This document shows, in pieces, positions 8,932 through 18,287 of a stretch of DNA of 64,000 nucleotides. The stretch is from assembly GCA_963724495.1 (NCBI GenBank), contig CAVRUZ010000011.1:1-64000 (forward strand), given 5' to 3'. Numbering within the stretch: the first letter of the stretch is position 1; every line of letters starts with the position of its first letter. A program made the position numbers and the translations under genes. The notes below the pieces were generated by a model. It worked only from the letters and a program-made list of their open reading frames with translations, ran no database searches and was not told where the DNA came from. This DNA is from CAVRUZ01 sp963724495. Lineage in GTDB: Bacteria > Actinomycetota > Actinomycetes > Propionibacteriales > DAIQRJ01.

Positions 8932-10274
8932 TCAGTCGAGGCACCAGGGTGAGGTCATCCGGCCGTCGTCGGCGAACGTGAGCGGAACCCGCTCGATCAG
9001 TTCGAGGTCGTCGGCGCAGGTCCACCTCGTCGGCAAGCCACGGGGCCACCAGGACCTCCGACACGTGCAACGTGTCGGTGGCGAACATCAGCCTGACCTG
9101 ATCAGGCGGACACGCCGAGGCGTTCAGCGCGATCCGGAGAGCCAGGTCGTCGCTCTGCGCCACCATCGGCAGCGCCGCACGGACCGCACCGAAGATGCCG
9201 CCGGTGATCGCGTTGGTGTAGGTGGCGTTCCAGTCGACCTTGGCGGCAGCGCGCGCGGTCGTCACATTGGCGAGTCCGATGCCGGAGGCGTTGCCGTGGG
9301 TGGCGTCGGTGAGGTCCAGGACGGCGATCGTCGCGGGATCCGGTCCAACCTCTGGCTCGGGCTCACGCGGGATCGAGATCCGGCCGACCACGTTGGTGTC
9401 CATGCCGGTCCCGGAGATGTCCTTGCCGATCCGCTGCAGCACCAGCACGTCGACCGGCCACATGGGCAGTCGCATGATCAGCTCGCGGGCACGGTCCAGC
9501 AGCGCCCGCTCGGGAGCGGCGCCGATGCCGGCGGCATCGAGCACGTGGATCTCGGCCGTGTCGTCGAGAGCGTTCTCGACCAGGGCCAGCCCGCCCAGTA
9601 GCGGGGTGGCGGACTCGTACACCCGGGCAGCGGGAGTCAGGAACGCGCGGAAGGCGGCACCGCCGCCGGCGTGCATCCGGCGCGCGCCCTCACGCTTGCC
9701 CAGCCCGATCACGCACATCTTGGCCAGGCCGCTCTCCAGCTCACCGTGGAAATCGGTGTGCGGCTTGACCCGGTTGATCAGGAAGATGTGCTGGGCCGCC
9801 GCGGCTGCCGCGTCGCAGTACAGGTCCGGACCGCCGGGCACGGCTCCGATCCGCACGACGTCCATGGCCGAGCGGATCGGCACACCGACGGACTGGGTCG
9901 TGACGCCGAGGTCGGCCAGCACCTGCACCTGACCCTCCGCGGTGGCCCCGCCGTGTGAACCCATCGCCGGGAAGACGAACGGGCGCGCACCCAGCGAGGT
10001 GAAGTAGGCGGCCGTCTCGCGGACCAGCACCGGCAGGTTCGCCACCCCACGCGAGCCGACGGCGATCGCCACCTCCTCGCCCTGGCTCACCTGGTCGCGA
10101 GACGTGGCTGTTCCGCAGGACCCGGCCGACCTCAGCGGCGACGTCGGTGATCACCGGCGGGTCCAGGTGCACCCGCACGCGCAACAGCTCGGCGGGCAAG
10201 GGATAGTCGGCCAGCAGGTCGGCGAGGCCACCCAGCGCTGTCGGGTCGGGCCCGGTAGCCGTGGTACTCGTCAT
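8932..10274 (-). CDS. LarA-like (DUF2088) protein, two frame breaks
   Basis: Related to the nickel-pincer-dependent lactate racemase LarA. Removing one base near 10097 and one near 9013 gives a 446-residue protein. It reads from the ATG at 10272-10274 (AGAGG upstream) through AIAVGSRGVANLPV, GSHGGATAEGQ and INRVKPHTDFHGELESGLAKMC to a C-terminal LELIERVPLTFADDGRM. The KPHTDFHG segment resembles the catalytic and nickel-ligand region of LarA-fold proteins. I see no larB, larC or larE cofactor genes nearby. Members of this family are isomerases of 2-hydroxyacids or sugars in which the pincer cofactor is made elsewhere. The substrate is unknown. Both breaks are single extra bases and may be sequencing errors. 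Confidence 0.78.
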
Positions 10275-10335
10275 GTGGTGCCTCTGCTCATTCTCTGCCT
10301 CTGCTCATGTGGCTAATGGTCCGCGTCCCGTCCGT

Positions 10336-11319
10336 TCAGTCGCCGCGGGCGCGTGCGACATCCATCACCGCACGCTCCAGGGCGAACCCCACGTCGTAGG
10401 AGCCACCCTTGACATCGGTGTCGGCCCTGGCGACGGCGACCACCGCGTCGGCCAACGCCCGGTTGGACCAGTTGCGGGCGTCGCGGCGCAACCGGTCGAG
10501 TGCGTACGGGTGCACGCCGATCATCGCTGCCGCATCGCCCGACTTCACTCCCGGGGCGATCCCCTTCACCTTGGTGAGCCGCCGGACGGTGGTGGCCAGC
10601 GCCGAGCTGATCAACACCGGCGCCACACCCGCGGTCAGCGCCCAGCGCAGCCGTTGAAGCGCATCGGTGGTCCGCCCTGCGACAGCGGCGTCGGCCACCG
10701 CGAAGCTGGTCACCTCAGCTCGCCCCGCGAAGTAGCGCTGGACGAGTTCGACCGTGATGGTGGCGTTGCCCGAGTCCTCGATCAGCTGGCGCACGGCGCC
10801 GGCGAGCGCCCGCAGATCGGAGCCGACGGCGTCGATGAGGGCGGCTGCCACCTCGCCCGACGCGCGTCCGCCGATGGCCCGCACCTCGGCGAGCACGAAG
10901 CCGGGCAGGTCGCGCGGCTTGGGTTTGTCGCACGCGATGACTGCCACGCCGGACGTGCGACGCAACTTGTCCAGCCACCCCTTGCCCTTCGGCCCACCGC
11001 CGTGCGCGACCACGAGGTAGATGTCGTCAGCGGGCGTGGCCGCGTAGTCGAGCAGTGCGGCACCGACGTCCGGGTCGGCGTCGGCGGCACCGTCGATGAG
11101 AACGACGCGGGTGGACGAGAACAGCGACGGAGCAGTGAGGCCCGACAGCGCCCCGGCGCCTTCGAGCGATCCGGCCAGGTGCTCGCTGAACTCCGCATCC
11201 GCGTCGACCGAGCGAACAGCAGCGCGCACGTCGGCGACGGCCCGTTCGGCCAGGAAACTCTCCGGGCCGAACACGACAGTTACCGGTGGGGGGCTCGTCC
11301 GCGTCGAGGTGCCGCTCAT
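10336..11319 (-). CDS. holA: DNA polymerase III delta subunit
   Basis: A 327-residue HolA, the clamp-loader subunit that opens the beta sliding clamp. The N-terminus VTVVFGPESFLAERAV matches the family start (xxxGxExFLxxxA). The C-terminal half carries LRALAGAVRQLIEDSG, the AVAGRTTDALQRLRWAL collar-domain pattern and the HPYALDRLRRDARNWS motif. The frame is open further upstream, but the ATG at 11319 has GAAGG at good spacing and fits the family. It lies downstream of comEC in the same direction, the common actinomycete order comEA-comEC-holA, with one small secreted-protein gene inserted. Confidence 0.94.
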   Translation of the reverse strand: MSGTSTRTSPPPVTVVFGPESFLAERAVADVRAAVRSVDADAEFSEHLAGSLEGAGALSGLTAPSLFSSTRVVLIDGAADADPDVGAALLDYAATPADDIYLVVAHGGGPKGKGWLDKLRRTSGVAVIACDKPKPRDLPGFVLAEVRAIGGRASGEVAAALIDAVGSDLRALAGAVRQLIEDSGNATITVELVQRYFAGRAEVTSFAVADAAVAGRTTDALQRLRWALTAGVAPVLISSALATTVRRLTKVKGIAPGVKSGDAAAMIGVHPYALDRLRRDARNWSNRALADAVVAVARADTDVKGGSYDVGFALERAVMDVARARGD

Positions 11320-11425
11320 CGCGGACACCTTCTCACGCGTCGCCCCCGGCCAGCCTGACTCAGGTGACGCTCGCGGCTCCGACCGGCCGACCGCTGGGTG
11401 CCGGACCGCTCGAGCGCGTTCGTGG

Positions 11426-11926
11426 TCAGCGGCCGGTGACGCCGATGTAGGTCGCCGCGTTGCCGTTCGGGTTGAGCAGCACGGCGGGCGCCAGACACCG
11501 CGCGGGCAGCGTGACAGTCGCCTTGATCTTGGCGTTTCCCGCGGTGCTGAAGGGAACTGTCGCCGTCGTGGCGACGATGGCGCCGTTGCAGGCAACGCTT
11601 GCGGCGAGGAGCCCCACTGGGTTGACCCCAGTCGTGGGGATGATCAGCCCACGGACGTCGACGTCGAGTCGGCCCTTGGTGTCGAGCTCGGCCTTTCCGC
11701 GGCTGATGACCCACGGCGCACCTCCCGGCCGCACGCCGAAGAGCGGCGGATCGGTGGTCAGGCTGCCCTGGATCGGCGCCTCGAGGAGCTGGTTGTGGTG
11801 GTTGTGACCGTGTTTGTGATGGCCGCTGTTGCCCGAGGACGAAGCAGCGGCGACGGAGCCGGAGAGGAGGCCGAGACCGACGACTGCGGCGGCGACGAGA
11901 GCAGCGGGGCGGGCGAATCGGAGCAT
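11426..11926 (-). CDS. Small secreted protein with histidine-rich segment
   Basis: A 166-residue protein of unknown function. The ATG at 11926 has GATGAG upstream and opens a classic Sec signal (MLRFARP, a hydrophobic stretch of ~18 residues, cleavage near VAAAS). Immediately after it comes GHHKHGHNHHNQ, a potential metal-binding tract. The mature part has about 115 residues with two cysteines (VACNGAIV and ARCLAP) and a beta-rich pattern, which might form one disulfide. I recognise no domain. It sits between comEC and holA but shows no sign of a DNA-uptake role. Confidence 0.75.
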   Translation of the reverse strand: MLRFARPAALVAAAVVGLGLLSGSVAAASSSGNSGHHKHGHNHHNQLLEAPIQGSLTTDPPLFGVRPGGAPWVISRGKAELDTKGRLDVDVRGLIIPTTGVNPVGLLAASVACNGAIVATTATVPFSTAGNAKIKATVTLPARCLAPAVLLNPNGNAATYIGVTGR

Positions 11927-11961
11927 GGTGAACTCATCTCGTTGGGGAAACCGGCGGGTAG

Positions 11962-14538
11962 TCACTTCCTGAAAAGACGACCCGTCGGCGCGAGCGGTTC
12001 AACCCGGGCGTCAGGCGCCGAGGTTCGCCCGCCGATGGTCCCCGCCGGTGGTCCCCGTGAAGCGGACGCGGTCGGCGCCCTCCGACTGATCACGCGCAGG
12101 TGCTGGCGGTCCCCCGCGACGAGCACCGTGCCGCCGAGATCGGTGCGCACCACTCCGGTGCCGGCGGCGGTGAGCAGGTCGACGGTCCGGGCCGCGGGAT
12201 GCCCGTAGTCGTTGCCGGCCCCCACCGACACCAACGCCACGCGGGCGCGGGCCAACCGCAGGAACTCCGGGTCCTGGTAGCCGGAGCCGTGGTGGGGCAC
12301 CTTGAGCACGTCCACCGCGAGCCCGGGCCCGACCGCGTGCTCCAGTCGCGACTGCACCGCCGGCTCGACGTCTCCGGTCGCCAGCACGCGAACGTCGGCA
12401 ACGGTCGCCAGCCCGACGATGCTCATGTCGTTCTCGACCGAGCCGTCACCGCTCGAGTGCTCCTCCACGACGCGTTCGCCGGCCGCCCATAGCGTCAGCC
12501 ACCGGACATCGCCAGCCTGCAGTTGCTCCCCCACCACCGCCACGCGCACCGGTACGCCGGCGGCGGCGAGCGCAGCCAATGCCCGGCGCGCACCGGCATC
12601 GAGAGCCGACAGCCGCGTGACCATCGCGTGGCCGACGACCCGACCGGCGAGCGCACCGGTAACGCCGCCGATGTGATCTGCATGGAAGTGCGTCAGGACC
12701 AGCAGTGGGATCTGTCGAATGCCGAGGAGGTCGAGGCAGCGGCGGATGGGCAGTGGATCCGGACCCGTGTCCACGACGACAGCACTCCCCGCGGCGGCCC
12801 GCAGGACCAGGCCGTCTCCTTGGCCGACATCACACGCGGCGACCCTCCAGTCGCTCGGCGGCCAGCCACCGGTGATCGCAGCCAGCCGGCCCACCGGCTT
12901 CAGGACAACCCAGGGGCCGGCGACGAGGAGCAACGCGAGCGATCCCGCAACGACCAGGGTCAGTCGGGGCCGCCGAAGCACTCGAACGGCAACCGCCACC
13001 AGGAGTCCGCAGAGCACCGCGGCGACGACGGCCACTGCCGGGCTCACCCCCGAGGACGAGGTAGCGGCGGCCTGCCCGCTTCCGATGGGATCGAGGGCAG
13101 CGGCCGGGACGCTGGCGCCAGGTGTCGCTGCGCCATGGCGCGCGACGAAGGCGATCCAGGTGGCTGGTGCGGCCGCCAACCACGCCACGACGCCGCCCGC
13201 GGCCGGAGACACGGCGGCCGCCAGGATCGTGAGCACGCCGATGACCGTGACCGGTGCGACGGCCGGTTCCACCAGCAGGTTGGCCGGCAGGGCCGCGAGG
13301 CTGACGCTGCCCGACAGGACAAGGATGAGCGGCAGGGTCACGAGCGTCGCTGCCAGCGGGATCGCCACCGCTGCCGCCCACATCTCCCCCGCCCAGGACG
13401 CCATCGCCGACGCGAACATCGGCGCAATCAGCAGCAGCGCCATCGTGGCGAGCACCGACAGGCTGAACCCGAACGACCTGGCGAGAAAGGGGTCCATCAG
13501 CAACAGGAGCACCGTGGCCACGGCAAGAGCAGGAACGCCCCCGCGGCGGCACCCGCGGGCGACGCCGACCACCACGACAAGGCCCATCACAGCGGCCCGG
13601 AGCACGCTCGGCTGTGGCCGTGCCAACACCACGAAGAAGCCGACGGTCAGCACTCCGAGCACCAGGCCGGACGTTCCGCGCACTCCGAGCGGCCTGGCCA
13701 CGGCGAGGACGACTGCAAGCAGGATGGCCAGGTTGGTGCCGCTGACCGCCGACAGATGGGTGAGCCCAGTCGCCTTGAAGGCAGCGGCGAGCTCGGGAGT
13801 GACCCTGGATACGTCGCCGACCACGAGCGCCGGAATCAAGGCCGCCGCGTCAGGTGGCAGTTCCGAGCAGGCGTCGCGGAGACCCTCACGAAGTCGCTCG
13901 GCTGCGCGGTCGAGTGGCCCGGCCGGCGCGGTCCGCACCGGTGGGCCGCGTACGGCAACCACCGCGGCGATGTCGTCGGTCCTGGTTGTCGCAGCCAGGC
14001 GCCCGGTCGTTCGATATCGCTCGCCGGGGCGGACACCTGACCATCGGGGGTCGGCCGTCAGGAGCACCGGCACCGACACCACGTACGCACGGCCCCGGCC
14101 CACCACCTCGACAGCCCGGGCCGGGATCAGGAGGTAGTGCGCACCGGGATCGATGGACGACTCACGCATCACCGGGTCGCCCGCGATCCTCACCTCAATG
14201 GTGACCGCAGCCGCATCGGCGGCCAACGACGTGACGGGACCGCCGTGCACGGCGCCGACCTCGAGGGTCGTGACCACCCCGAGGCCGACGCCCACCACCG
14301 CCGCCAGCGCCATAGCCCGGGCAAGTCGCGGCGCCGTTGTCCGAACTCTCAACCCACACAGCGCAAGCGCGGCCATCACCGCCATCGCGACTAACACCGG
14401 CAAACGACCCAACGGAACCACCCAGCAGACCGCCCAGCCCACCACCGCCGCCGGCACCAGCCTCAGGTCGATGGCGTCCGCCGGCGACATCCACCGCCTC
14501 GCAACCGCACGCACTCCGGTCGCGGACGCCGTCGTCAC
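11962..14538 (-). CDS. comEC: ComEC/Rec2 DNA-internalization protein
   Basis: A complete 858-residue ComEC, the membrane channel that carries single-stranded DNA across the cytoplasmic membrane in natural transformation. It has N-terminal membrane segments, an OB-like extracellular region and the competence domain with GLTHLSAVSGTNLA and multiple helices. A C-terminal metallo-beta-lactamase domain has LTHFHADHIGG and the KVPHHGS motif. The start GTG at 14538 overlaps the comEA stop by four bases. An intact metal site suggests a working nuclease domain. No pilus or dprA genes are in the window. Many actinomycetes carry comEA/comEC without proven competence. Confidence 0.96.
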   Translation of the reverse strand: MTTASATGVRAVARRWMSPADAIDLRLVPAAVVGWAVCWVVPLGRLPVLVAMAVMAALALCGLRVRTTAPRLARAMALAAVVGVGLGVVTTLEVGAVHGGPVTSLAADAAAVTIEVRIAGDPVMRESSIDPGAHYLLIPARAVEVVGRGRAYVVSVPVLLTADPRWSGVRPGERYRTTGRLAATTRTDDIAAVVAVRGPPVRTAPAGPLDRAAERLREGLRDACSELPPDAAALIPALVVGDVSRVTPELAAAFKATGLTHLSAVSGTNLAILLAVVLAVARPLGVRGTSGLVLGVLTVGFFVVLARPQPSVLRAAVMGLVVVVGVARGCRRGGVPALAVATVLLLLMDPFLARSFGFSLSVLATMALLLIAPMFASAMASWAGEMWAAAVAIPLAATLVTLPLILVLSGSVSLAALPANLLVEPAVAPVTVIGVLTILAAAVSPAAGGVVAWLAAAPATWIAFVARHGAATPGASVPAAALDPIGSGQAAATSSSGVSPAVAVVAAVLCGLLVAVAVRVLRRPRLTLVVAGSLALLLVAGPWVVLKPVGRLAAITGGWPPSDWRVAACDVGQGDGLVLRAAAGSAVVVDTGPDPLPIRRCLDLLGIRQIPLLVLTHFHADHIGGVTGALAGRVVGHAMVTRLSALDAGARRALAALAAAGVPVRVAVVGEQLQAGDVRWLTLWAAGERVVEEHSSGDGSVENDMSIVGLATVADVRVLATGDVEPAVQSRLEHAVGPGLAVDVLKVPHHGSGYQDPEFLRLARARVALVSVGAGNDYGHPAARTVDLLTAAGTGVVRTDLGGTVLVAGDRQHLRVISRRAPTASASRGPPAGTIGGRTSAPDARVEPLAPTGRLFRK

Positions 14539-15443
14539 ACCGTCACCAGGGGCTTCAGGTCAGCGAACGTCTTCTCCCCGATGCCACTCACTTCGTTGAG
14601 TTCGTCCACGCTGGAGAACCGGCCGTGCTCGGTGCGGAAGTCGAGAATTCGCTGTGCCAGCACGGGTCCGATGTGCGGAAGGCCGTCGAGTTGCTCGAGC
14701 GTCGCCGAGTTGAGGTTGACCAGTCCCGATCCCGAAGACGGTCCGGTGGCGCCGTTCGGCGGCGGCGTGGATGCGGTCACACTCCCGCTGGACCGGTCGG
14801 CGACCACGACCTGCTCGCCGTCAGTGAGGACCCGCGCGAGATTGAGCGTGGACAGGTCGGCGCCCCTGGCAGCGCCGCCTGCCGCCGTTACCGCGTCCTT
14901 CACGCGCGCGCCGATCGGGAGACGGACCAGGCCCGGTCGGGCGACCCGGCCAACGACGTGCACCACCACGAGGGCCGCCGCTGTGGGCCCGGCACCGGCT
15001 ACGGGACTGGTGGAGGCGGCCGGCGTCGACACCGTGAACGGCACTGGTACGTCGGTGACCCGCGCCCGGTGCTGGAAGGCCTGGACCGCCGCGAAGACAC
15101 ACGCGATGGCAGCGAGGATCACCACCAGGAGCACCTGCCGGCGGGTGACTCCGAACCGCACGGCCAGGCGGAGCATCAACCCGGGGCCTGCCGGACGGTC
15201 AGCGGCCGGGTCGTCGGGGACACGCTCGTCGCCGACGTCGTCCTCGACCGCAGAACCGCCGTCGGCCGCCTCGGCCGGTGCCGACCGGGAGTGCCGCCCT
15301 CTCGGCACGCGTCGTGGAGGTGTCCAGCCGCCCTGTGCCGACGCAGGAGGTGCCAGCCTGGTCAGCCGGTCGAGGGCGTCCTGCCGGTCGGCCTCGTGTC
15401 GGAGCGGCCGCTTCCTCAGTCCCCTCGGCGGTTCACTGGGCAT
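14535..15443 (-). CDS. comEA: ComEA helix-hairpin-helix DNA-binding protein
   Basis: A 302-residue membrane-anchored ComEA that binds incoming double-stranded DNA and feeds ComEC. A long polar, Pro/Arg-rich cytoplasmic segment (residues 1-95) precedes one membrane helix (VLLVVILAAIACVFAAVQAF). An SLBB-like domain follows (VVHVVGRVARPGLVRLP, GARVKDAVTAAGG). The C-terminus has paired helix-hairpin-helix motifs (NLNSATLEQLDGLPHIGP; DELNEVSGIGEKTFADLKPL). It is coupled to comEC by a four-base overlap. The extended N-terminal cytoplasmic region is typical of actinomycete versions. Confidence 0.95.
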   Translation of the reverse strand: MPSEPPRGLRKRPLRHEADRQDALDRLTRLAPPASAQGGWTPPRRVPRGRHSRSAPAEAADGGSAVEDDVGDERVPDDPAADRPAGPGLMLRLAVRFGVTRRQVLLVVILAAIACVFAAVQAFQHRARVTDVPVPFTVSTPAASTSPVAGAGPTAAALVVVHVVGRVARPGLVRLPIGARVKDAVTAAGGAARGADLSTLNLARVLTDGEQVVVADRSSGSVTASTPPPNGATGPSSGSGLVNLNSATLEQLDGLPHIGPVLAQRILDFRTEHGRFSSVDELNEVSGIGEKTFADLKPLVTV

Positions 15444-15546
15444 TCCGGGAGGCTAGGAACCCGCGCTCCCGCTTGACGGCGTGCTTCCTCTCGTTGTGGA
15501 CGGGGCGCGCCGCGTTCATCGCCTGTGGACGATGAACCGCCGTTGG

Positions 15547-18090
15547 TCACCCCACCACGAAGTTGACCAGCTTGGGAGCTCGGACGATCACCCTGCGCAC
15601 GGTCAAACCGTTGATCGCGGCCTGGACCTGCGGATCGGCGTCCACGGCGCTGCGGACGTCAGCCTCGGTGGCGTCCGGTGCCACCTCCACCCGGACGCGG
15701 ACCTTGCCGTTGACCTGGACGACACACGTCACGGACTCCCGCACCAGCAGGGAATCGTCGACCTCGGGCCAGCCGGACAACGCGACCGTCGGCCGATGAC
15801 CCAGGGCCTCCCACATGTCCTCAGCGGCGTAGGGCGCCACCAGCGACAGCAGCTTGGCGACGACCTCCACCGCCTCTCGGACAGCCGGGTCGCCGCCGCC
15901 GGGACCGGAGTCGATGGCCTTGCGCGTGGCGTTCACCAACTCCATCACCCGAGCCACCATCACGTTGAACCGACGGCTGTCGATCAGCTCGGCGGCATCG
16001 GCGACCGTGCCATGCGTCGCCCGGCGCAGGGCGACGTCTCCGCCGGCGGGGTCGATACCAGGTGCGGAGGTCACCTCGCGAGCCAACCGCCATGCCCGCT
16101 GCAGGAAGCGCAGTGACCCGCCCGGCGACATGTCGGCCCAGTCGATGTCGTCCTCGGGCGGACCGGCGAACACCATCGTGAGCCTGACCGCGTCCACGCC
16201 GAAGGCGTCGATCTGCTGGCCCAGGTCGACGCCGTTGCCCAGCGACTTGCTCATCGCCCTGCCCTTGTTGATCACCTGGCCCTGGTTGATCAGCCTCGCG
16301 GCGGGCTCGATCGCGTCCACCATGCCCATGTCGTGCAGGACCTTGGTGAAGAAGCGGAAGTACATGAGGTGTCCGGTGGCGTGCTCGATGCCGCCGAAAT
16401 AGTTGGCCGCCGGCATCCACCTGTTCACTGCTTCCGGCTCGAACGGCGCGGATTCCAGGCCCGGAGAGCAGTAGCGCAGGTGGTACCAGGACGAGTCGAC
16501 GAACGAGTCCATGGTGTCGGTGTCGCGCTTGGCCGCGCCGCCACAGGACGGGCAGACGACGTCGACCCAGTCGGTCGCGGCAGCCAGCGGGGAGATCCCC
16601 CGCGGAGCCAGGTCGGCGCCGCGCAGGTCGGGCAGCTCTACCGGCAACTCCTCGTCGGGGACGGCGACCTCTCCGCAGGTCGGGCAGTGCACGATCGGGA
16701 TCGGCGCACCCCAGAAGCGCTGGCGGGACAGCAGCCAGTCGCGCAGGCGGTAGCTCACGGCCAGCCGGCCGCGACCCTCCGCCTCCAGGCGTTCGACGAT
16801 CGTGCGGATGCCGGTGACCTTGTCGGTCAGCCCATCGAGCAGGCCGGAGTTCACGTAGGTGCCGTCACCGGGGGTGGCGATGCCGGTCTCCTCCGGGTTC
16901 GGCTCGCCGGTGTCGACCACCCGCCGCACGGGCAGGCCGAACGCTCTGGCGAATCCCAGGTCACGCTGGTCGTGGGCGGGAACAGCCATCACTGCGCCCG
17001 TTCCGTAGTGCGCCAGGACGTAATCACTAGCCCACACTGGAATCCGTTCGCCGTTCACGGGGTTGACCGCGTAGCGACCCAGGAAGACCCCGGACTTCGG
17101 TCGGTCAGTCGCCAGCCGCTCGATATCGCTGCTCGACGACACTTCCTCGCGGTAGGCCAGGAAGTCGGCACGATGACTGTCGGCGCACAGCTCGTCGGCC
17201 AGCGGGGCATCCGCAGCGACGACGAAGAACGTCGCACCGAACAGCGTGTCGGGTCGGGTCGTGAACACCGTGACCGACCGCTCGGCCGGTCCGTCACCCG
17301 ACTCGGGCGCGATGTCGAAGTCGACCGACGCGCCCTCCGACCTGCCGATCCAGTTGCGCTGCATGGTCAGGACCTGGTTGGGCCACTTTCCTTCCAGCAA
17401 AGACATATCGTCCAGCAGGCGCTGGGCATACTCCGTGGTCTTGAAGTACCACTGCGTCAGTTCGCGCTTGATGACGTCGCTGCCGCACCGCTCGCACTTG
17501 CCGTTGATGACCTGCTCGTTGGCCAGCACGGTCTGATCTGTCGGACACCAGTTCACCGGACTGGACTTGCGATACGCCAGGCCGCGTTCCCGCATCCGCA
17601 GGAACAGCCACTGGGTCCACCGGTAGTACTCGGGATCGGACGTGTGCAGTCGCCTCGACCAGTCGAAGGAGAGCGCGTACCTGCGCATCGACTCCGCCTG
17701 TACCTCGATGTTGGCGTAGGTCCAGGTCGCCGGGTGCACGTTGTTGCGGATCGCCGCGTTCTCGGCCGGCAGCCCGAAGGAGTCCCACCCGATCGGGTTC
17801 ATCACGTCGTAGCCGCGCATGAACCAGTAGCGCGCCAGCACGTCGTGGAGCGCGAAGACCTCGCCGTGTCCCATGTGCAGGTCGCCGGAGGGGTAGGGGT
17901 ACATCGTCAGCGCGTAGCGCCGCTCAGCGGACCCGTCATCGCGGGCACGGAAGGAGTCCAGCTTGTCCCACACCGGGCGCCACTTCGCCTCGAGCGCCAC
18001 CGGGTCATAGCGGTCTGCGCCGCTGGGCGCGGGCTCGGCGACGGTCAGCGTCGACGCGGCACTGGTGCGGGCCGGATCCATCTCGTTCAC
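15547..18090 (-). CDS. leuS: Leucyl-tRNA synthetase
   Basis: LeuRS charges tRNA-Leu. The class I signature HMGH occurs in PYPSGDLHMGHGEV and the KMSKS loop is GRAMSKSLGN. The CP1 editing domain is present (TTRPDTLFGATFF, VMAVPAHDQRD). Zinc-ribbon pairs CPTCGE and CPSCGG lie in the insert. The frame is open upstream to 18150, but that ATG lies inside the attenuator terminator. The GTG at 18090 with GAGGAG six bases upstream is the clear start, giving 847 residues. Expression is probably controlled by the upstream leader peptide and terminator. There is no frame break over 2.5 kb. Confidence 0.97.
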   Translation of the reverse strand: MNEMDPARTSAASTLTVAEPAPSGADRYDPVALEAKWRPVWDKLDSFRARDDGSAERRYALTMYPYPSGDLHMGHGEVFALHDVLARYWFMRGYDVMNPIGWDSFGLPAENAAIRNNVHPATWTYANIEVQAESMRRYALSFDWSRRLHTSDPEYYRWTQWLFLRMRERGLAYRKSSPVNWCPTDQTVLANEQVINGKCERCGSDVIKRELTQWYFKTTEYAQRLLDDMSLLEGKWPNQVLTMQRNWIGRSEGASVDFDIAPESGDGPAERSVTVFTTRPDTLFGATFFVVAADAPLADELCADSHRADFLAYREEVSSSSDIERLATDRPKSGVFLGRYAVNPVNGERIPVWASDYVLAHYGTGAVMAVPAHDQRDLGFARAFGLPVRRVVDTGEPNPEETGIATPGDGTYVNSGLLDGLTDKVTGIRTIVERLEAEGRGRLAVSYRLRDWLLSRQRFWGAPIPIVHCPTCGEVAVPDEELPVELPDLRGADLAPRGISPLAAATDWVDVVCPSCGGAAKRDTDTMDSFVDSSWYHLRYCSPGLESAPFEPEAVNRWMPAANYFGGIEHATGHLMYFRFFTKVLHDMGMVDAIEPAARLINQGQVINKGRAMSKSLGNGVDLGQQIDAFGVDAVRLTMVFAGPPEDDIDWADMSPGGSLRFLQRAWRLAREVTSAPGIDPAGGDVALRRATHGTVADAAELIDSRRFNVMVARVMELVNATRKAIDSGPGGGDPAVREAVEVVAKLLSLVAPYAAEDMWEALGHRPTVALSGWPEVDDSLLVRESVTCVVQVNGKVRVRVEVAPDATEADVRSAVDADPQVQAAINGLTVRRVIVRAPKLVNFVVG

Positions 18091-18132
18091 GACGTTCTCC
18101 TCAAGGTGGTGCGCGTGACCTGCTCGGGCATC

Positions 18133-18157
18133 AAAAAACCCCTCACGCATGAGGGGT
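18133..18157 (-). terminator. Intrinsic terminator (attenuator) in the leuS leader
   Basis: On the minus strand ACCCCTCA-TGCG-TGAGGGGT is followed by six T residues, an ideal Rho-independent terminator. It lies 43 bases upstream of the leuS start and 55 bases after the leader-peptide stop codon. A terminator between promoter and coding region is diagnostic of attenuation. Confidence 0.88.
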
Positions 18158-18211
18158 CTGCCGCACCGACGCCGGGTTTGAACGAGGTAGTCCCGTGGGT
18201 CCCGGGGGATG

Positions 18212-18247
18212 TCAGTGCGGCTGGCTAAGCAGGAGCTGGCCGGTCAC
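18212..18247 (-). CDS. leuS leader peptide with three consecutive Leu codons
   Basis: An 11-codon open reading frame, VTGQLLLSQPH then TGA, runs between the leuS promoter and its attenuator. Codons 5-7 are CTC CTG CTT (18227-18235). The GTG start is seven bases after a TAGACT -10 box, so the message is probably leaderless. The segment GCCGCAC at the end of the peptide gene (18215-18221) can pair with GTGCGGC (18160-18166) just before the terminator, giving an alternative fold. Inference: ribosome stalling when charged tRNA-Leu is scarce changes the fold and lets transcription reach leuS. Confidence 0.75.
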   Translation of the reverse strand: MTGQLLLSQPH

Positions 18248-18254
18248 GAGCGAG

Positions 18255-18260
18255 AGTCTA
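18255..18260 (-). promoter_or_regulatory. -10 box of the leuS leader
   Basis: TAGACT read on the minus strand, ending seven bases before the leader-peptide GTG. This fits the TANNNT box plus leaderless start pattern frequent in actinomycetes. No convincing -35 box is visible. Confidence 0.6.
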
Positions 18261-18287
18261 CTGCAACCAGTTCGGGGAAGGGAGGCG

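Noticed and set aside
10279..10307. Tandem GCCTCTGCTCAT repeats before the LarA-like gene
   Set aside because: Only two 12-base copies in a short leader; too little to support a regulatory or repeat claim.
16333..18228. A 631-codon plus-strand open frame opposite leuS
   Set aside because: Composition is rich in His, Gln, Arg and Val with no domain, as expected for the antisense of a GC-rich gene.
18091..18247. T-box riboswitch upstream of leuS
   Set aside because: The conserved T-box core sequence pairing with tRNA ends (AGGGTGGNACCGCG-like) and specifier stem are absent. A short Leu-rich peptide and terminator explain the region better.
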